Source: JAUZOB01 sp963692465
GTDB lineage: Bacteria > Bacteroidota > Bacteroidia > Bacteroidales > Prolixibacteraceae
Length of the DNA stretch: 64,000 nucleotides
Reading direction: 5' to 3'
NCBI GenBank assembly: GCA_963692465.1
Contig: OY829943.1
Coordinates: 2,480,001 to 2,544,000 of the forward strand
Shown here: positions 1 through 8,662 of the stretch, one piece after another
Layout: each line of letters begins with the position of its first letter
How positions within the stretch are numbered: position 1 is the first letter of the stretch
Notes under the pieces: model-generated
Seen by the model: only the letters and a program-made list of their open reading frames with translations
Told to the model about the DNA's origin: nothing
The model's database searches: none
Program-made: the position numbers and the translations under genes

Positions 1-2
1 TA

Positions 3-89
3 GATCAATTTTCGGCATGGAGGGGCTGGCAGGCGAATGAATGTGGAATTTTTAATCTCAGTCAGTTTCTTTACCTTTATAAAAAATAG
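3..89 (+). CDS. Possible 3' end of an upstream gene (partial)
   Basis: One forward frame is open from the window edge to a TAG at 87-89 and reads as a tail rich in aromatic residues that ends LYLYKK. It stops 8 bases before the NAD(P)HX repair gene, which would suit an operon. Another frame closes with TGA at 38-40, so which one is coding cannot be decided from this fragment. No family is recognisable. Confidence 0.3.
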   Translation, partial: DQFSAWRGWQANECGIFNLSQFLYLYKK

Positions 90-97
90 ACTTTATC

Positions 98-1636
98 ATG
101 AAAATATTCTGTTGTGATCAGATTGGTAAGATTGATCGTTATACGATAGAACATGAACCTATTTCAGCCATAGATCTGATGGAACGGGCCGCAATGGGGA
201 TATCCTGTCAGATAGAAGAGAATCATTCCCGGCATCGGAGAATAATGGTTTTTGCCGGACCTGGAGATAACGGGGGTGATGGCCTTGCTATTGCACGGAT
301 AATGGCAACTAAAGGATATCCTGTCGAAGTCTTTCTTCCCAATGCCGGGCATTCATTGTCTGCTTCTTGTCAGATTAATTATGAGCGGCTAAAGGCAATG
401 ACGTTGGTTGCTGTGCGTATGATTGGTCCCGGAGAACCTTTGCCGCTGATAAAGCAGGAAGATATTGTGATTGATGCTTTGTTCGGTTCAGGATTGTCCC
501 GGCCGATCGAAGGTGTTTATGCCCCGATTATAGAGCATATTAATTCTTCGGACGCAAGCGTGATTGCGGTTGATATCCCTTCAGGACTCTTTGGTGAAGA
601 TAATTCTGAAAACAAGGGAAATGCAATTATCGAAGCAGATATGACATTCACTTTTCAATTTCCAAAATTGAGTTTTCTTTTCCCTGAAAATGAAAAATAT
701 GTCGGCCGATGGAAGATTATTGATATCAAACTTCATCCTGATGCTATTCGTGAGACGGAATCACCTTTTCATCTTTTAACGAGACCAATGATTGTTCCAC
801 TTCTTCGTTCGCGTGATAAATTTGGACACAAAGGAAATTATGGTCACGCATTCTTGATTGCAGGGTCTTATGGAAAAATGGGAGCTGCAGTTTTGTCTTC
901 TCGTTCTTGTTTGCGTAGTGGTGCAGGACTTCTAACCACGCATATTCCCCGGGCAGGATACGAAATTATGCAGATGTCTGTTCCGGAGGCAATGGTCAGT
1001 ATGGATATCTCATATTATTATTTTAGTATTGTTCCACCAATGGATCGCTTTACGGCAGTGGGCATTGGTCCTGGAATTGGGACTGATAAAGCTTCAGAAG
1101 AGGCAATGGCTGCATTGTTTGATCAGTTTCATCGTCCAATGGTTGTTGATGCGGATGGGATCAACCTCTTGTCTGGATCAGAAAAATTGTTGAATGCACT
1201 CCCGTCCGGAAGTATTCTTACTCCTCATCCCGGAGAGTTTGCACGATTGGCCGGAAAGTCTGAAAATTCATATCAGATGCTTGTCAAACAACGGCAATTG
1301 GCACGGAAGTTAAATCAATACATTATTCTGAAAGGAGCCTATACCAGTATTGTGTTTCCTGACGGACAATGTTTTTTTAATACAACTGGAAATCCAGGAA
1401 TGGCAACCGCCGGTAGCGGAGATGTTTTAACCGGTATTATTCTCGGATTGTTGGCGCAGGGATATTCTTCCTCCGACGCATCACTGCTTGGTGTTTATTT
1501 ACACGGACTGGCCGGAGATATAGCTGTTCGTAAAAATGGTGAGGAGTCAATGATTGCAGGAGATCTGACGGAGAATATTGGGAAAGCATTTCTTGCGTTA
1601 AAAAATAGAAGCCTCATAAATAATGACTATTTTTGA
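98..1636 (+). CDS. nnr: Bifunctional NAD(P)H-hydrate epimerase / ADP-dependent NAD(P)H-hydrate dehydratase
   Basis: This cytosolic enzyme repairs damaged NAD(P)H: the N-terminal YjeF-type domain epimerises R- and S-NAD(P)HX, and the C-terminal ribokinase-like domain dehydrates the S form using ADP. Visible motifs are GPGDNGGDG (residues 54-62), DALFGSGLSRPIEG and AVDIPSG in the epimerase half. The dehydratase half carries HKGNYGHAFLIAGS, VGIGPGIGTD, LTPHPGEFARL and the nucleotide-site AGSGD at 438-442. The length of 512 aa matches the fused bacterial form. The ATG at 98 opens directly on the conserved N terminus. The DUF4831 gene follows on the same strand 30 bases later. Confidence 0.95.
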   Translation: MKIFCCDQIGKIDRYTIEHEPISAIDLMERAAMGISCQIEENHSRHRRIMVFAGPGDNGGDGLAIARIMATKGYPVEVFLPNAGHSLSASCQINYERLKAMTLVAVRMIGPGEPLPLIKQEDIVIDALFGSGLSRPIEGVYAPIIEHINSSDASVIAVDIPSGLFGEDNSENKGNAIIEADMTFTFQFPKLSFLFPENEKYVGRWKIIDIKLHPDAIRETESPFHLLTRPMIVPLLRSRDKFGHKGNYGHAFLIAGSYGKMGAAVLSSRSCLRSGAGLLTTHIPRAGYEIMQMSVPEAMVSMDISYYYFSIVPPMDRFTAVGIGPGIGTDKASEEAMAALFDQFHRPMVVDADGINLLSGSEKLLNALPSGSILTPHPGEFARLAGKSENSYQMLVKQRQLARKLNQYIILKGAYTSIVFPDGQCFFNTTGNPGMATAGSGDVLTGIILGLLAQGYSSSDASLLGVYLHGLAGDIAVRKNGEESMIAGDLTENIGKAFLALKNRSLINNDYF

Positions 1637-1666
1637 CCAGTTATTAATACTTAAATGTGGTGTGTC

Positions 1667-2791
1667 ATGAAAAAAATTCTGATACTCTTTTCGATCCTTG
1701 TTTACGTTTTTTCAGCTCAGGGATGGGCATCACCGAGAGATGATAAAAAGAAGTTTGCTGAGAATAATGGAGTAGGAATTGTTTATTCTCTTCCGCGAAC
1801 CGGGATACAAATTTTGGTGACTGCGACTTGTGAAAAAGTATTTCGGGGACCTTATTTTCAGTCTGCCGAGAAGTATTTGAATATGAAAAACGCAGCAACC
1901 TCCGATTACGAAAATTGGAAAATCAGTTCAATTGTCCTGAATGCATTTGGAGAAGCAGATCCTACTCAGACATTTTCTGTTACTGGGTACAATGCAGGAC
2001 TTGTGAATCTTACTACAGAGGGCGTACTTGGTGGAATTAATCAGCCGGTGACCGAAGCTGCTAAGCCAATCAGTTCTTCAGACAATTTAATAATTGACCC
2101 GATTCCTCGTATTATTTTCCCCGAAATGCTGGTCAATGATTTTTATCGTCAGGAGAATGATTCGGGAAAGTCAAAAAGAGCCATGCCTATGACGTTAGAC
2201 GAACGCGCAAAATATACGGCACATGAATTGGCCCGATTAAAAAAAAGAATGGAGAAAATGCTGACCGGAGGGTATGATAAACTACTCCCTGATGGGGAAG
2301 CTTTTCACGTAATGATTGAAGAAGGTCGTAAGTTGGAAAATGAGTATGTCTCAATGTTTATGGGAAAGAGTTATCATTTTACCCGTCAATATACATTTAC
2401 CGTTGTGCCAACTTCTGATGGAAAAGAAATTGTTTTCCGTTTTAGTCCTGACAAAGGGGTGATGACTAAAAACGATCCTAATGGAACTCCTGCATTTGTT
2501 GAATATCAGCCTGATGAAGTTCCTGTCTTGAACAAACAAAAACAATTAAATGCAGAACCACAGCAGCAATCGGTAGTAGCAGGCGATCTTTTTTATCGGA
2601 ATCCTGTGAATACGACGGTGAAAATATCCGATGGAACAGTTACTCTGGCAACTGCAAGAATTCCTGTCGCTCAGTTTGGACCGGTCCTTCCTATTCCTGC
2701 ACAATTGCTCGATGGAAGCTATAGTATTCAGCTGAATACGACCACTGGAACAATAAAATCAATCACGAAGAAAAAAACAGAAGAGAAATAA
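1667..2791 (+). CDS. DUF4831 family secreted protein
   Basis: This is a Bacteroidota protein of unknown function, about 374 aa. An N-terminal signal peptide (KKILILFSILVYVFSAQGWA) is followed by a conserved block reading GIVYSLPRTGIQILV and then AEKYLNM, which I recognise as DUF4831. A charged middle segment rich in Lys, Arg and Glu precedes a beta-rich C terminus with DGSYSIQL and ends Lys/Glu-rich. An in-frame ATG exists at 1655, but the ATG at 1667 puts a clean MKK n-region on the signal peptide, so I chose it. It is probably periplasmic or surface-exposed. A strong terminator follows the gene. The family name rests on pattern memory. Confidence 0.75.
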   Translation: MKKILILFSILVYVFSAQGWASPRDDKKKFAENNGVGIVYSLPRTGIQILVTATCEKVFRGPYFQSAEKYLNMKNAATSDYENWKISSIVLNAFGEADPTQTFSVTGYNAGLVNLTTEGVLGGINQPVTEAAKPISSSDNLIIDPIPRIIFPEMLVNDFYRQENDSGKSKRAMPMTLDERAKYTAHELARLKKRMEKMLTGGYDKLLPDGEAFHVMIEEGRKLENEYVSMFMGKSYHFTRQYTFTVVPTSDGKEIVFRFSPDKGVMTKNDPNGTPAFVEYQPDEVPVLNKQKQLNAEPQQQSVVAGDLFYRNPVNTTVKISDGTVTLATARIPVAQFGPVLPIPAQLLDGSYSIQLNTTTGTIKSITKKKTEEK

Positions 2792-2820
2792 AAAATATCT
2801 TTTCATTTTTGGATTTAGCA

Positions 2821-2856
2821 AAAGGCAGTCTCTGGAAATTAGAGACTGCCTTTTTT
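2821..2856 (+). terminator. Rho-independent terminator after the DUF4831 gene
   Basis: A perfect 11-bp stem pairs 2823-2833 with 2841-2851 around a 7-nt loop and is followed by a T run. It ends the nnr-DUF4831 transcript. Confidence 0.9.
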
Positions 2857-3001
2857 ATATACACAATATCCCTTAAAAAGTAGGTGCTTTATTGCGTAAA
2901 TCGGTTTTTTTTGAATCGTTCAGAGCTTTTTAAGGGACCATATCTGGAATAAAGCTTTATTTTGTTACTTTTAGCCGTAAATTTAAATCTTGTTATACAC
3001 T

Positions 3002-4384
3002 ATGGATAAATTGCATAAAAGCCTCCGGGAATCAAAACTTGCCCGATGGTCCGCCTTAGCTATTGTTTCTTTTACAATGCTGTGTGGCTATTACCTTGCA
3101 GATGCAATGGCCCCGTTGAAAGGACTTCTGGAAGGACAGCTGCATTGGGGAAGTACTGATTTTGGTCTTTTTACCAGTGCTTATGGATGGTTTAACGTAT
3201 TCCTTTTAATGCTCATCATTGGGGGAATCGTTCTTGATAAGATGGGTGTCCGTTTTACCGGAGTTGGAGCAGCCATTTTAATGGTTATCGGTGCAGCTAT
3301 AAAATATTGGGCGGTATCAACTCATTCTTTAGATGGACAGGTATGGCACGTCCTTTTCTTTAACGCCAAAGCTCAGGTTTTGATGGCTGGATTTGGATAT
3401 GCAATATTTGCTGTGGGATTAGAGGTGTCGGGAATTACGGTTTCCAAGATCATTGTGAAATGGTTTAAAGGGAAAGAGCTGGCATTGGCAATGGGGCTAC
3501 AGACGGGAACTGCACGAATCGGTACAGCTCTTGCTCTTTCAATTTCAGTCCCTTTAGCAAGAGTTTTCGGAAATGTCTCTTACCCTATTCTGTTCGGGTT
3601 AATTTTGTTATGTATCGGAATGATCTCCTTTTTTATCTATGCTTTTATGGATCGTAAATTGGAAGCATCTGAGCCTCCGAAGGAAATAGGAGAGGAAGAA
3701 GAAGCTTTTCAGTTGTCTGACATTGGAAAAATTTTGTCTAACAGGGGGTGGTGGTATATTGCAATTCTTTGTGTTCTGTTTTATTCTGCTGTATTTCCGT
3801 TTCTGAAATATGCGACTGATTTGATGGTTCAAAAATTTAACGTTAATGAGAATTTTGCGGGAATTCTTCCGGCAATGCTTCCATTCGGTACAATCTTACT
3901 TACTCCGTTTTTTGGAAATCTCTATGACCGGAGGGGAAAAGGGGCATCTATCATGATGCTTGGAGCTGTATTGCTAATTATCGTACATCTGCTGTTTGCT
4001 GTTCCATTTTTGAATAGTCCCGTTGTTGCCGTTATTCTAATTATTATTCTTGGAATTGCCTTTTCGTTGGTTCCTTCGGCAATGTGGCCATCCGTACCAA
4101 AGATCATTCCTGAAAGACAATTAGGAACGGCTTTCGCTTTAATCTTTTGGGTGCAGAACTGGGGATTAATGGGGGTACCGGCATTGATTGGTTGGGTACT
4201 TGATGCTTATTGTAAAACCGGACATGTTGTTAGAGACGGAGTTGTCGTTTCAACTTATAACTATACCATCCCGATGCTTATTTTTGCCGGATTTGGCATG
4301 TTATCCCTGATATTTACCTTTTTACTGAAGGCCGAAGATCGTAAAAAGGGATATGGACTCGAGCTTCCCAATATGGAGGAATAG
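3002..4384 (+). CDS. Major facilitator superfamily transporter
   Basis: A 460-aa inner-membrane protein with about 12 hydrophobic segments in two halves, separated by a charged cytoplasmic loop (around residues 215-245, rich in Glu). The loop between early helices carries the MFS-type signature DKMGVRFTG, and the matching loop in the second half reads NLYDRRGKG. This layout is that of an MFS symporter or antiporter; the substrate cannot be read from sequence. A TTG at 2990 extends the frame, but the ATG at 3002 gives MDKLHKSLRES and is preferred. The gene stands alone between two terminators, so it is probably monocistronic. Confidence 0.85.
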   Translation: MDKLHKSLRESKLARWSALAIVSFTMLCGYYLADAMAPLKGLLEGQLHWGSTDFGLFTSAYGWFNVFLLMLIIGGIVLDKMGVRFTGVGAAILMVIGAAIKYWAVSTHSLDGQVWHVLFFNAKAQVLMAGFGYAIFAVGLEVSGITVSKIIVKWFKGKELALAMGLQTGTARIGTALALSISVPLARVFGNVSYPILFGLILLCIGMISFFIYAFMDRKLEASEPPKEIGEEEEAFQLSDIGKILSNRGWWYIAILCVLFYSAVFPFLKYATDLMVQKFNVNENFAGILPAMLPFGTILLTPFFGNLYDRRGKGASIMMLGAVLLIIVHLLFAVPFLNSPVVAVILIIILGIAFSLVPSAMWPSVPKIIPERQLGTAFALIFWVQNWGLMGVPALIGWVLDAYCKTGHVVRDGVVVSTYNYTIPMLIFAGFGMLSLIFTFLLKAEDRKKGYGLELPNMEE

Positions 4385-4420
4385 GTTAGGAAAGCTTATT
4401 CCTATTTAATAATTGGAAAA

Positions 4421-4459
4421 AGGCATTGTTTTCACATTCGTGAAAACAATGCCTTTTTT
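4421..4459 (+). terminator. Rho-independent terminator after the MFS gene
   Basis: A perfect 15-bp stem (4421-4435 with 4440-4454), 4-nt loop and T run lie about 35 bases past the stop codon. Confidence 0.9.
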
Positions 4460-4545
4460 ACTTTAGCAAGAGAGTCTAAATCGTAATAAATTGTAACTTT
4501 ATCCTTTATACAGAGAATTAATTTAACCTGCATAATATTTCAATT

Positions 4546-6012
4546 ATGAGTAGTGAAATAAAAAATCTTGAACCGAAGTGTTTATGGAATAATTTTTATT
4601 CTTTGACACAAACTCCCCGTCCTTCTAAAAGTGAAGCAAAAATACAGGAGTTTCTTTATCAATTTGGTAAAAAACTTGGACTGGAAACCATTAAAGATGA
4701 GTCTGGAAATATAATTATCCGTAAACCGGCAACTCCTGGAATGGAAAACCGCAAAGGAGTTATTCTTCAGGGACACATGGATATGGTTCCTCAAAAAAAC
4801 TCGGGAAATGATCATGACTTTGAGAAAGATCCTATTGATGCTTGTGTCGATGGTGAATGGGTAAAGGCAAAAGGGACAACTCTGGGTGCCGATGATGGTA
4901 TAGGGGTTGCTGCTGCTTTGACCGTACTTGCTGATAAGGAACTCAAACATGGTCCTGTTGAGGTTTTGATTACCACCGATGAAGAAACCGGAATGACCGG
5001 AGCTGTCGGGTTAAAATCAGGTGTTCTTCATGGAGAAATATTGCTGAATATGGATTCGGAAGAAGAAGGCGAACTTTATGTCGGTTGCGCCGGAGGAGTT
5101 GATGCTACTGTCCATTTTTCATATCGTGCAGAAGCCGTTCCTGCCGGGCATGTTGCCTATGAAATTGGGGTAACCGGATTAAAAGGAGGACATTCGGGTA
5201 TGGATATAAATCTCGGAAGAGGAAATGCGAATAAGTTGTTATTTCGTCTATTGAAAGAATTACAGCATCAATTCGGAATTCGTCTGGCATCTGTTTCCGG
5301 AGGAAGTCTGCGCAATGCTATTCCTCGTGAAGCTTTTGGGGTCGTTACTGTTGAAAAGAAAAACGCTGAAGCTTTAGTCGCTACTGTTCACAAAATAGAA
5401 CAGACTATCTTAAAAGAACTTGCTACAACAGATGCCGGATTAAAAATTAATGCAACCTCCACAAAACTTCCTGCTGCATTGATTGATTCGGATACTGAAA
5501 TAAAATTGATTCATTCGGTTTGTGCCTGCTCAAATGGAGTTGAACGGATGAGTGACGAAATGCCGGGGATGGTTGAAACTTCCTCTAACTTTGCAATGAT
5601 TCATTCCGATTCGGAAAAGAAGTCGATTACCTTGGGCTTTTTATTGAGAAGTGCGATTGATAGTGCGAAAGATTCATTGGCTTCGAGTATCGAATCGGCA
5701 TTCCTTCTGGCAGGAGCTAAAGTTGAACTTACCGGAGCCTATTCCGGATGGAAACCGAATAAGAATTCTCCGATCATGAAAACCATGCAGGATACGTATA
5801 AGAAGAAATACGGAAAGATCCCTGAAATAAAAGCAATTCATGCTGGATTAGAATGTGGAATTCTTGGTGGAAAATATCCGAATTGGGATATGATTTCTTT
5901 CGGACCAACTATCCGTCATCCACATTCTCCCGATGAACGGGTTAATATCGCATCGGTGGGTAAGTTTTGGGATTTTTTGGTAGAAGTTCTAAAAAATGTA
6001 CCGGTTAAATAA
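4546..6012 (+). CDS. pepD: Aminoacyl-histidine dipeptidase (peptidase D, M20 family)
   Basis: This cytosolic di-zinc metallopeptidase cleaves Xaa-His and other dipeptides. At 488 aa it is close to E. coli PepD. The M20 metal ligands are visible: HMDM at 77-80 (His77, with Asp79), the bridging Asp in LGADDG (Asp116), catalytic DEE at 145-147 and NMDSEE (Asp170). Near the C terminus HAGLECG and the HPHSPDERV block supply the remaining ligand region. GGHSGMDI marks the lid/dimerisation domain inserted in the middle. It is flanked by terminators on both sides and so is a single-gene unit. Confidence 0.93.
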   Translation: MSSEIKNLEPKCLWNNFYSLTQTPRPSKSEAKIQEFLYQFGKKLGLETIKDESGNIIIRKPATPGMENRKGVILQGHMDMVPQKNSGNDHDFEKDPIDACVDGEWVKAKGTTLGADDGIGVAAALTVLADKELKHGPVEVLITTDEETGMTGAVGLKSGVLHGEILLNMDSEEEGELYVGCAGGVDATVHFSYRAEAVPAGHVAYEIGVTGLKGGHSGMDINLGRGNANKLLFRLLKELQHQFGIRLASVSGGSLRNAIPREAFGVVTVEKKNAEALVATVHKIEQTILKELATTDAGLKINATSTKLPAALIDSDTEIKLIHSVCACSNGVERMSDEMPGMVETSSNFAMIHSDSEKKSITLGFLLRSAIDSAKDSLASSIESAFLLAGAKVELTGAYSGWKPNKNSPIMKTMQDTYKKKYGKIPEIKAIHAGLECGILGGKYPNWDMISFGPTIRHPHSPDERVNIASVGKFWDFLVEVLKNVPVK

Positions 6013-6056
6013 TCTGATATATTAGATAAAACATTCTTGGAATATAATCATAAAAA

Positions 6057-6091
6057 ATGGAGCTCCTTTTTAATAGGAGCTCCATCTTTTT
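6057..6091. terminator. Bidirectional terminator between convergent genes
   Basis: An 11-bp perfect stem (6057-6067 with 6075-6085) has an A run on the left and a T run on the right. It can stop pepD on the + strand and the TPM gene on the - strand. Confidence 0.88.
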
Positions 6092-6106
6092 ATGATAGTC
6101 TTCTTA

Positions 6107-6934
6107 TTACCAGCTACCTCCGGCACCTCCGCCACCGAAATCTCCACCACCAAATCCACCGAAATCGCCAAAGCTACTATCACCTCCGCCGAATCCACCT
6201 GAACCGGAAGAAAAATCGTTATAGTATCCGTCATGACTATGGCTGGCGAGATCCCATAATGCTAGTCCTCCCCAGAAAGGGATTCCGCCTAAACCTCTGC
6301 CTCCCATTGTTACCCCTCTGCGACGGGTTAACAAGAAAGGAATCAAAAAGATGAAGATAAATATAATAGGCCATGCACCTGAGCCTTTTTCTTTCCCGGC
6401 TACCTTTTTTACATATTGGCCTGCCGTATATTCTTTTTTAGTAAGACTGATTAAGACCGAAGTTGCCTTATCTATTCCGCCATAATAATCATTCTTTTGA
6501 AAACTTGGAATCATTTCTTCGTCAACGAGTGTTCTGTGAGCCACTGCATCCGGCACCACGGCCTCAAGACCATAACCGACCGCAACGAATACCTCTCCGC
6601 GGGACTGTCCGGTTTTAGGTTGAACAAGGATTAGAATCCCGTTATTACGGCCTTTTTCTCCAATTCCCCAATTATGAGCAACCTGAGTAGCGTAATCTGC
6701 TTTATCATATCCATTAAGGTCTTTAACGGTCAGAATTGCAATCTGGGTTGATGTCTGTGTGAAAAAAGTCAATAGTTTCTGCTCAAGAGCCTGTTGTTGA
6801 GCGGGAGAAAGAATCCCAGCCATATCATTAACAAGTCGTTGAGGCTCCGGACGGGCCGGAATATCATTTGCTGCGTGAGCCAGAAAGCCCGACAGACAGA
6901 TTGCCAGAAATAGAATAAATTTTTTAAATCTCAT
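6107..6934 (-). CDS. TPM-domain membrane protein (YgcG family)
   Basis: A 275-aa exported protein. It has a signal peptide (MRFKKFILFLAICLSGFLAHA), then a TPM domain of about 150 residues (NDMAGILSPAQQ, IAILTVKDL, VGYGLEAVVPDA), one transmembrane helix (about residues 185-205) followed by RRR, and a very Gly-rich tail ending GGGGAGGSW. This architecture is standard for the family, whose plant member Psb27/TLP18.3-like TPM proteins are linked to photosystem repair; the bacterial role is uncertain. It is the last gene of a LemA-TPM-TPM cluster, an arrangement common in many bacteria, so a shared envelope function is likely. Confidence 0.88.
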   Translation of the reverse strand: MRFKKFILFLAICLSGFLAHAANDIPARPEPQRLVNDMAGILSPAQQQALEQKLLTFFTQTSTQIAILTVKDLNGYDKADYATQVAHNWGIGEKGRNNGILILVQPKTGQSRGEVFVAVGYGLEAVVPDAVAHRTLVDEEMIPSFQKNDYYGGIDKATSVLISLTKKEYTAGQYVKKVAGKEKGSGAWPIIFIFIFLIPFLLTRRRGVTMGGRGLGGIPFWGGLALWDLASHSHDGYYNDFSSGSGGFGGGDSSFGDFGGFGGGDFGGGGAGGSW

Positions 6935-6963
6935 AATACCATTTGTTCGTAAGGTTGAGTCGG

Positions 6964-7401
6964 TTATTTCCCGAATGAAATATCATCAGAGAGTTCATTT
7001 ACATCATCCTGTTGATAGGGAAAATGGATCTTTAATTGTTCGCCGGCCATAATAATTCCTTTTGAGAGTCCTTCTGCATATTTTTCTTCTTTAAAACATT
7101 CAAGGACTGTCTTTTTTATTCGCTCCCAGAAATCATCGGGAACTTTGGCATTGATTCCATGGTCGCCAAGAATAGCAAATTTGCGATCTTTCAGTGCAAC
7201 ATAGAACAAAACTCCATTTCGCAGTTTTGTTTTATGCATCTTGAGTTTGCTAAAGATAAAGGCAGCCCGGTCCAATAGTCCTTTTTTACAGGAGGTTTCT
7301 ATATGGACCCGAATTTCTCCGGAAGTTGCGTGTTCTGCAATACCAATAGCCTGTACTATCTGTTTTTGTTCTTCCTCACTTAGAAAATCGGATGCTTTCA
7401 T
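6964..7401 (-). CDS. TPM-domain protein, short form
   Basis: This 145-aa protein has a single TPM domain, with SEEEQKQIVQAIGIAEHATSG followed by GEIRVHIE and later AILGDHGINAKVPDDFW. It lacks a signal peptide and the Gly-rich tail of its neighbour, so it is probably cytoplasmic. A TTG at 7419 is in frame upstream, but the ATG at 7401 gives MKASDFLSEEEQ and is preferred. It lies 29 bases ahead of the longer TPM gene and behind lemA on the same strand. Function is unknown beyond the family. Confidence 0.85.
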   Translation of the reverse strand: MKASDFLSEEEQKQIVQAIGIAEHATSGEIRVHIETSCKKGLLDRAAFIFSKLKMHKTKLRNGVLFYVALKDRKFAILGDHGINAKVPDDFWERIKKTVLECFKEEKYAEGLSKGIIMAGEQLKIHFPYQQDDVNELSDDISFGK

Positions 7402-7593
7402 TTCATTTGTTTTTGTCAATGTAATTGGTAGGAATTAAGCGTGTTCTGAGGTCTTCCAAATAAAAGTCTGATCATCTTCCGTATAGTAAAAATCTGTTTG
7501 TTGATGAAAAAACGTACCCAAAAGAGTCTGATCATTTTTTGAAATTAAGAATGGGAGAGACTGAAAAAACACAGTCCTTCCCTTTCAGAGAAA

Positions 7594-8187
7594 TCAGAAT
7601 TTAACTTCAGGTGCTTTGTTCGCGCCTTTTTCTGCTTCGAAGTAGGCTTTAGCCGTAAATCCGAACATTCCTGCGAATATGTTTTTTGGAAACAACCGGA
7701 TGTATTTGTTGTATTGCTGAGTTGTTTCGTTAAAGCGCATTCGCTCTACGGTAATTCTGTTTTCAGTTCCTTCGAGCTGAGCCTGTAAGTCCAAAAAGTT
7801 TTGGTTCGCTTTCAAATCAGGATACTGTTCTGAAACAACCATCAATTTTCCAAGAGCAGAAGAAAGATCTCCCTGAGCCTGCTGATATTTTTTCAGACTT
7901 TGAGCGTCGAGATGTTCTGGATTTACTGTAATTGCGGTAGCTTTCGACCGGGCATCAATTACAGCTGTAAGGGTCGTTTGTTCGTGTTTTGCATATCCTT
8001 TAACGGTACTAACCAGATTTGGTATAAGGTCAGCACGTCGTTGGTACACATTTTCAACTTGAGACCATTGTGCCTTAACATTTTCTTCCCGCGAAACCAT
8101 TCCGTTGTAGGTTCCTTTTACAAAAGAATAAGAGGCTAATAAAAATAGTACAACGACAACTATTACAATAATCAACGGTTTTTTCAT
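7594..8187 (-). CDS. lemA: LemA family protein
   Basis: A 197-aa protein anchored by one N-terminal transmembrane helix (residues 4-24, Val/Leu/Ile-rich) with a helical domain outside. Family hallmarks are visible: YNGMVSREENVKAQWSQVENVYQRR, the RADLIPNLVSTVKGY block, and NRITVERMRFNE. LemA proteins are widespread, of unknown biochemical function, and typically sit beside TPM-domain genes, as here. It is the first gene of the three-gene cluster, with a 192-base gap to the next gene. A TATTTTTG box at 8206-8213 on the same strand could be its -7 element, but no convincing -33 is visible. Confidence 0.92.
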   Translation of the reverse strand: MKKPLIIVIVVVVLFLLASYSFVKGTYNGMVSREENVKAQWSQVENVYQRRADLIPNLVSTVKGYAKHEQTTLTAVIDARSKATAITVNPEHLDAQSLKKYQQAQGDLSSALGKLMVVSEQYPDLKANQNFLDLQAQLEGTENRITVERMRFNETTQQYNKYIRLFPKNIFAGMFGFTAKAYFEAEKGANKAPEVKF

Positions 8188-8423
8188 ATTTCAATAATTT
8201 TTGTTCAAAAATAGAGATATCAAATAATACTGTAAAGGTGATGAAAAAGATACAATTCCTTATTACACCAATCGGTGAATAAAGGAAATAACTTTCTAAA
8301 GTAGTACAATCAAAAGGTGAGCCATCTTTTCTGATTTATCACGAGAAAAGGAAATTGCAGAATAAAAAAAGGAGATTTTGTGTTGGTATCTGGTAATTGC
8401 TTGTTGTCTAAACGATTATTTTC

Positions 8424-8471
8424 ACAGTTAAGAACATCTCCTGCCACATTGGCAGGGATGTTCTTAACTGT
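8424..8471. repeat. Long inverted repeat (21-bp stem with one bulge)
   Basis: The arms 8424-8445 and 8451-8471 pair over 21 bp with one bulged base and a 5-nt loop. It lies 9 bases past the stop of the small winged-helix gene and is probably its transcript end, although no T run follows on either strand. The rest of the 8188-8479 gap holds nothing else I can identify. Confidence 0.85.
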
Positions 8472-8479
8472 GTTCCAAT

Positions 8480-8656
8480 TTATTTTGGTTCCCAAAAACA
8501 GCGTTTGGGAGAGACAATGTGGCCTTCCGCTTTAAGCTGTGCCATTGCCTTGTCTGTTTCTTTTTTGTCTAATCCTGTTTTCTCTGCAATTTCACCGGCT
8601 TTTAATGGTTCTCCTGCCGCTTTTAACGCTGCTAAAACTTTTTCTGTATTTTCCAT
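8480..8656 (-). CDS. 58-aa winged-helix DNA-binding-like protein
   Basis: A small gene of 58 codons. The protein reads as a compact winged helix: MENTEKVLAALKAAGEPLKA, then a turn and recognition helix (GEIAEKTGLDKKETDKAMAQL), and a wing with GHIVSPKRCFWEP. Stand-alone minimal helix-turn-helix proteins of this type occur in many anaerobes and archaea, usually without known function. It starts 6 bases after the stop of the PLP enzyme gene on the same strand, so it is probably co-transcribed with pncB and that enzyme. It is probably a small DNA-binding regulator, but binding is not shown by sequence. Confidence 0.8.
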   Translation of the reverse strand: MENTEKVLAALKAAGEPLKAGEIAEKTGLDKKETDKAMAQLKAEGHIVSPKRCFWEPK

Positions 8657-8662
8657 ATCTGT

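Noticed and set aside
7465..7535. Direct repeat AGTCTGATCAT, two copies 60 bases apart in the lemA-TPM gap
   Set aside because: Two copies of 11 bases in an AT-rich gap are weak evidence for a functional site.
8310..8495. 61-aa minus-strand frame
   Set aside because: It runs across the 21-bp inverted repeat and into the winged-helix gene in another frame; no start context or family.
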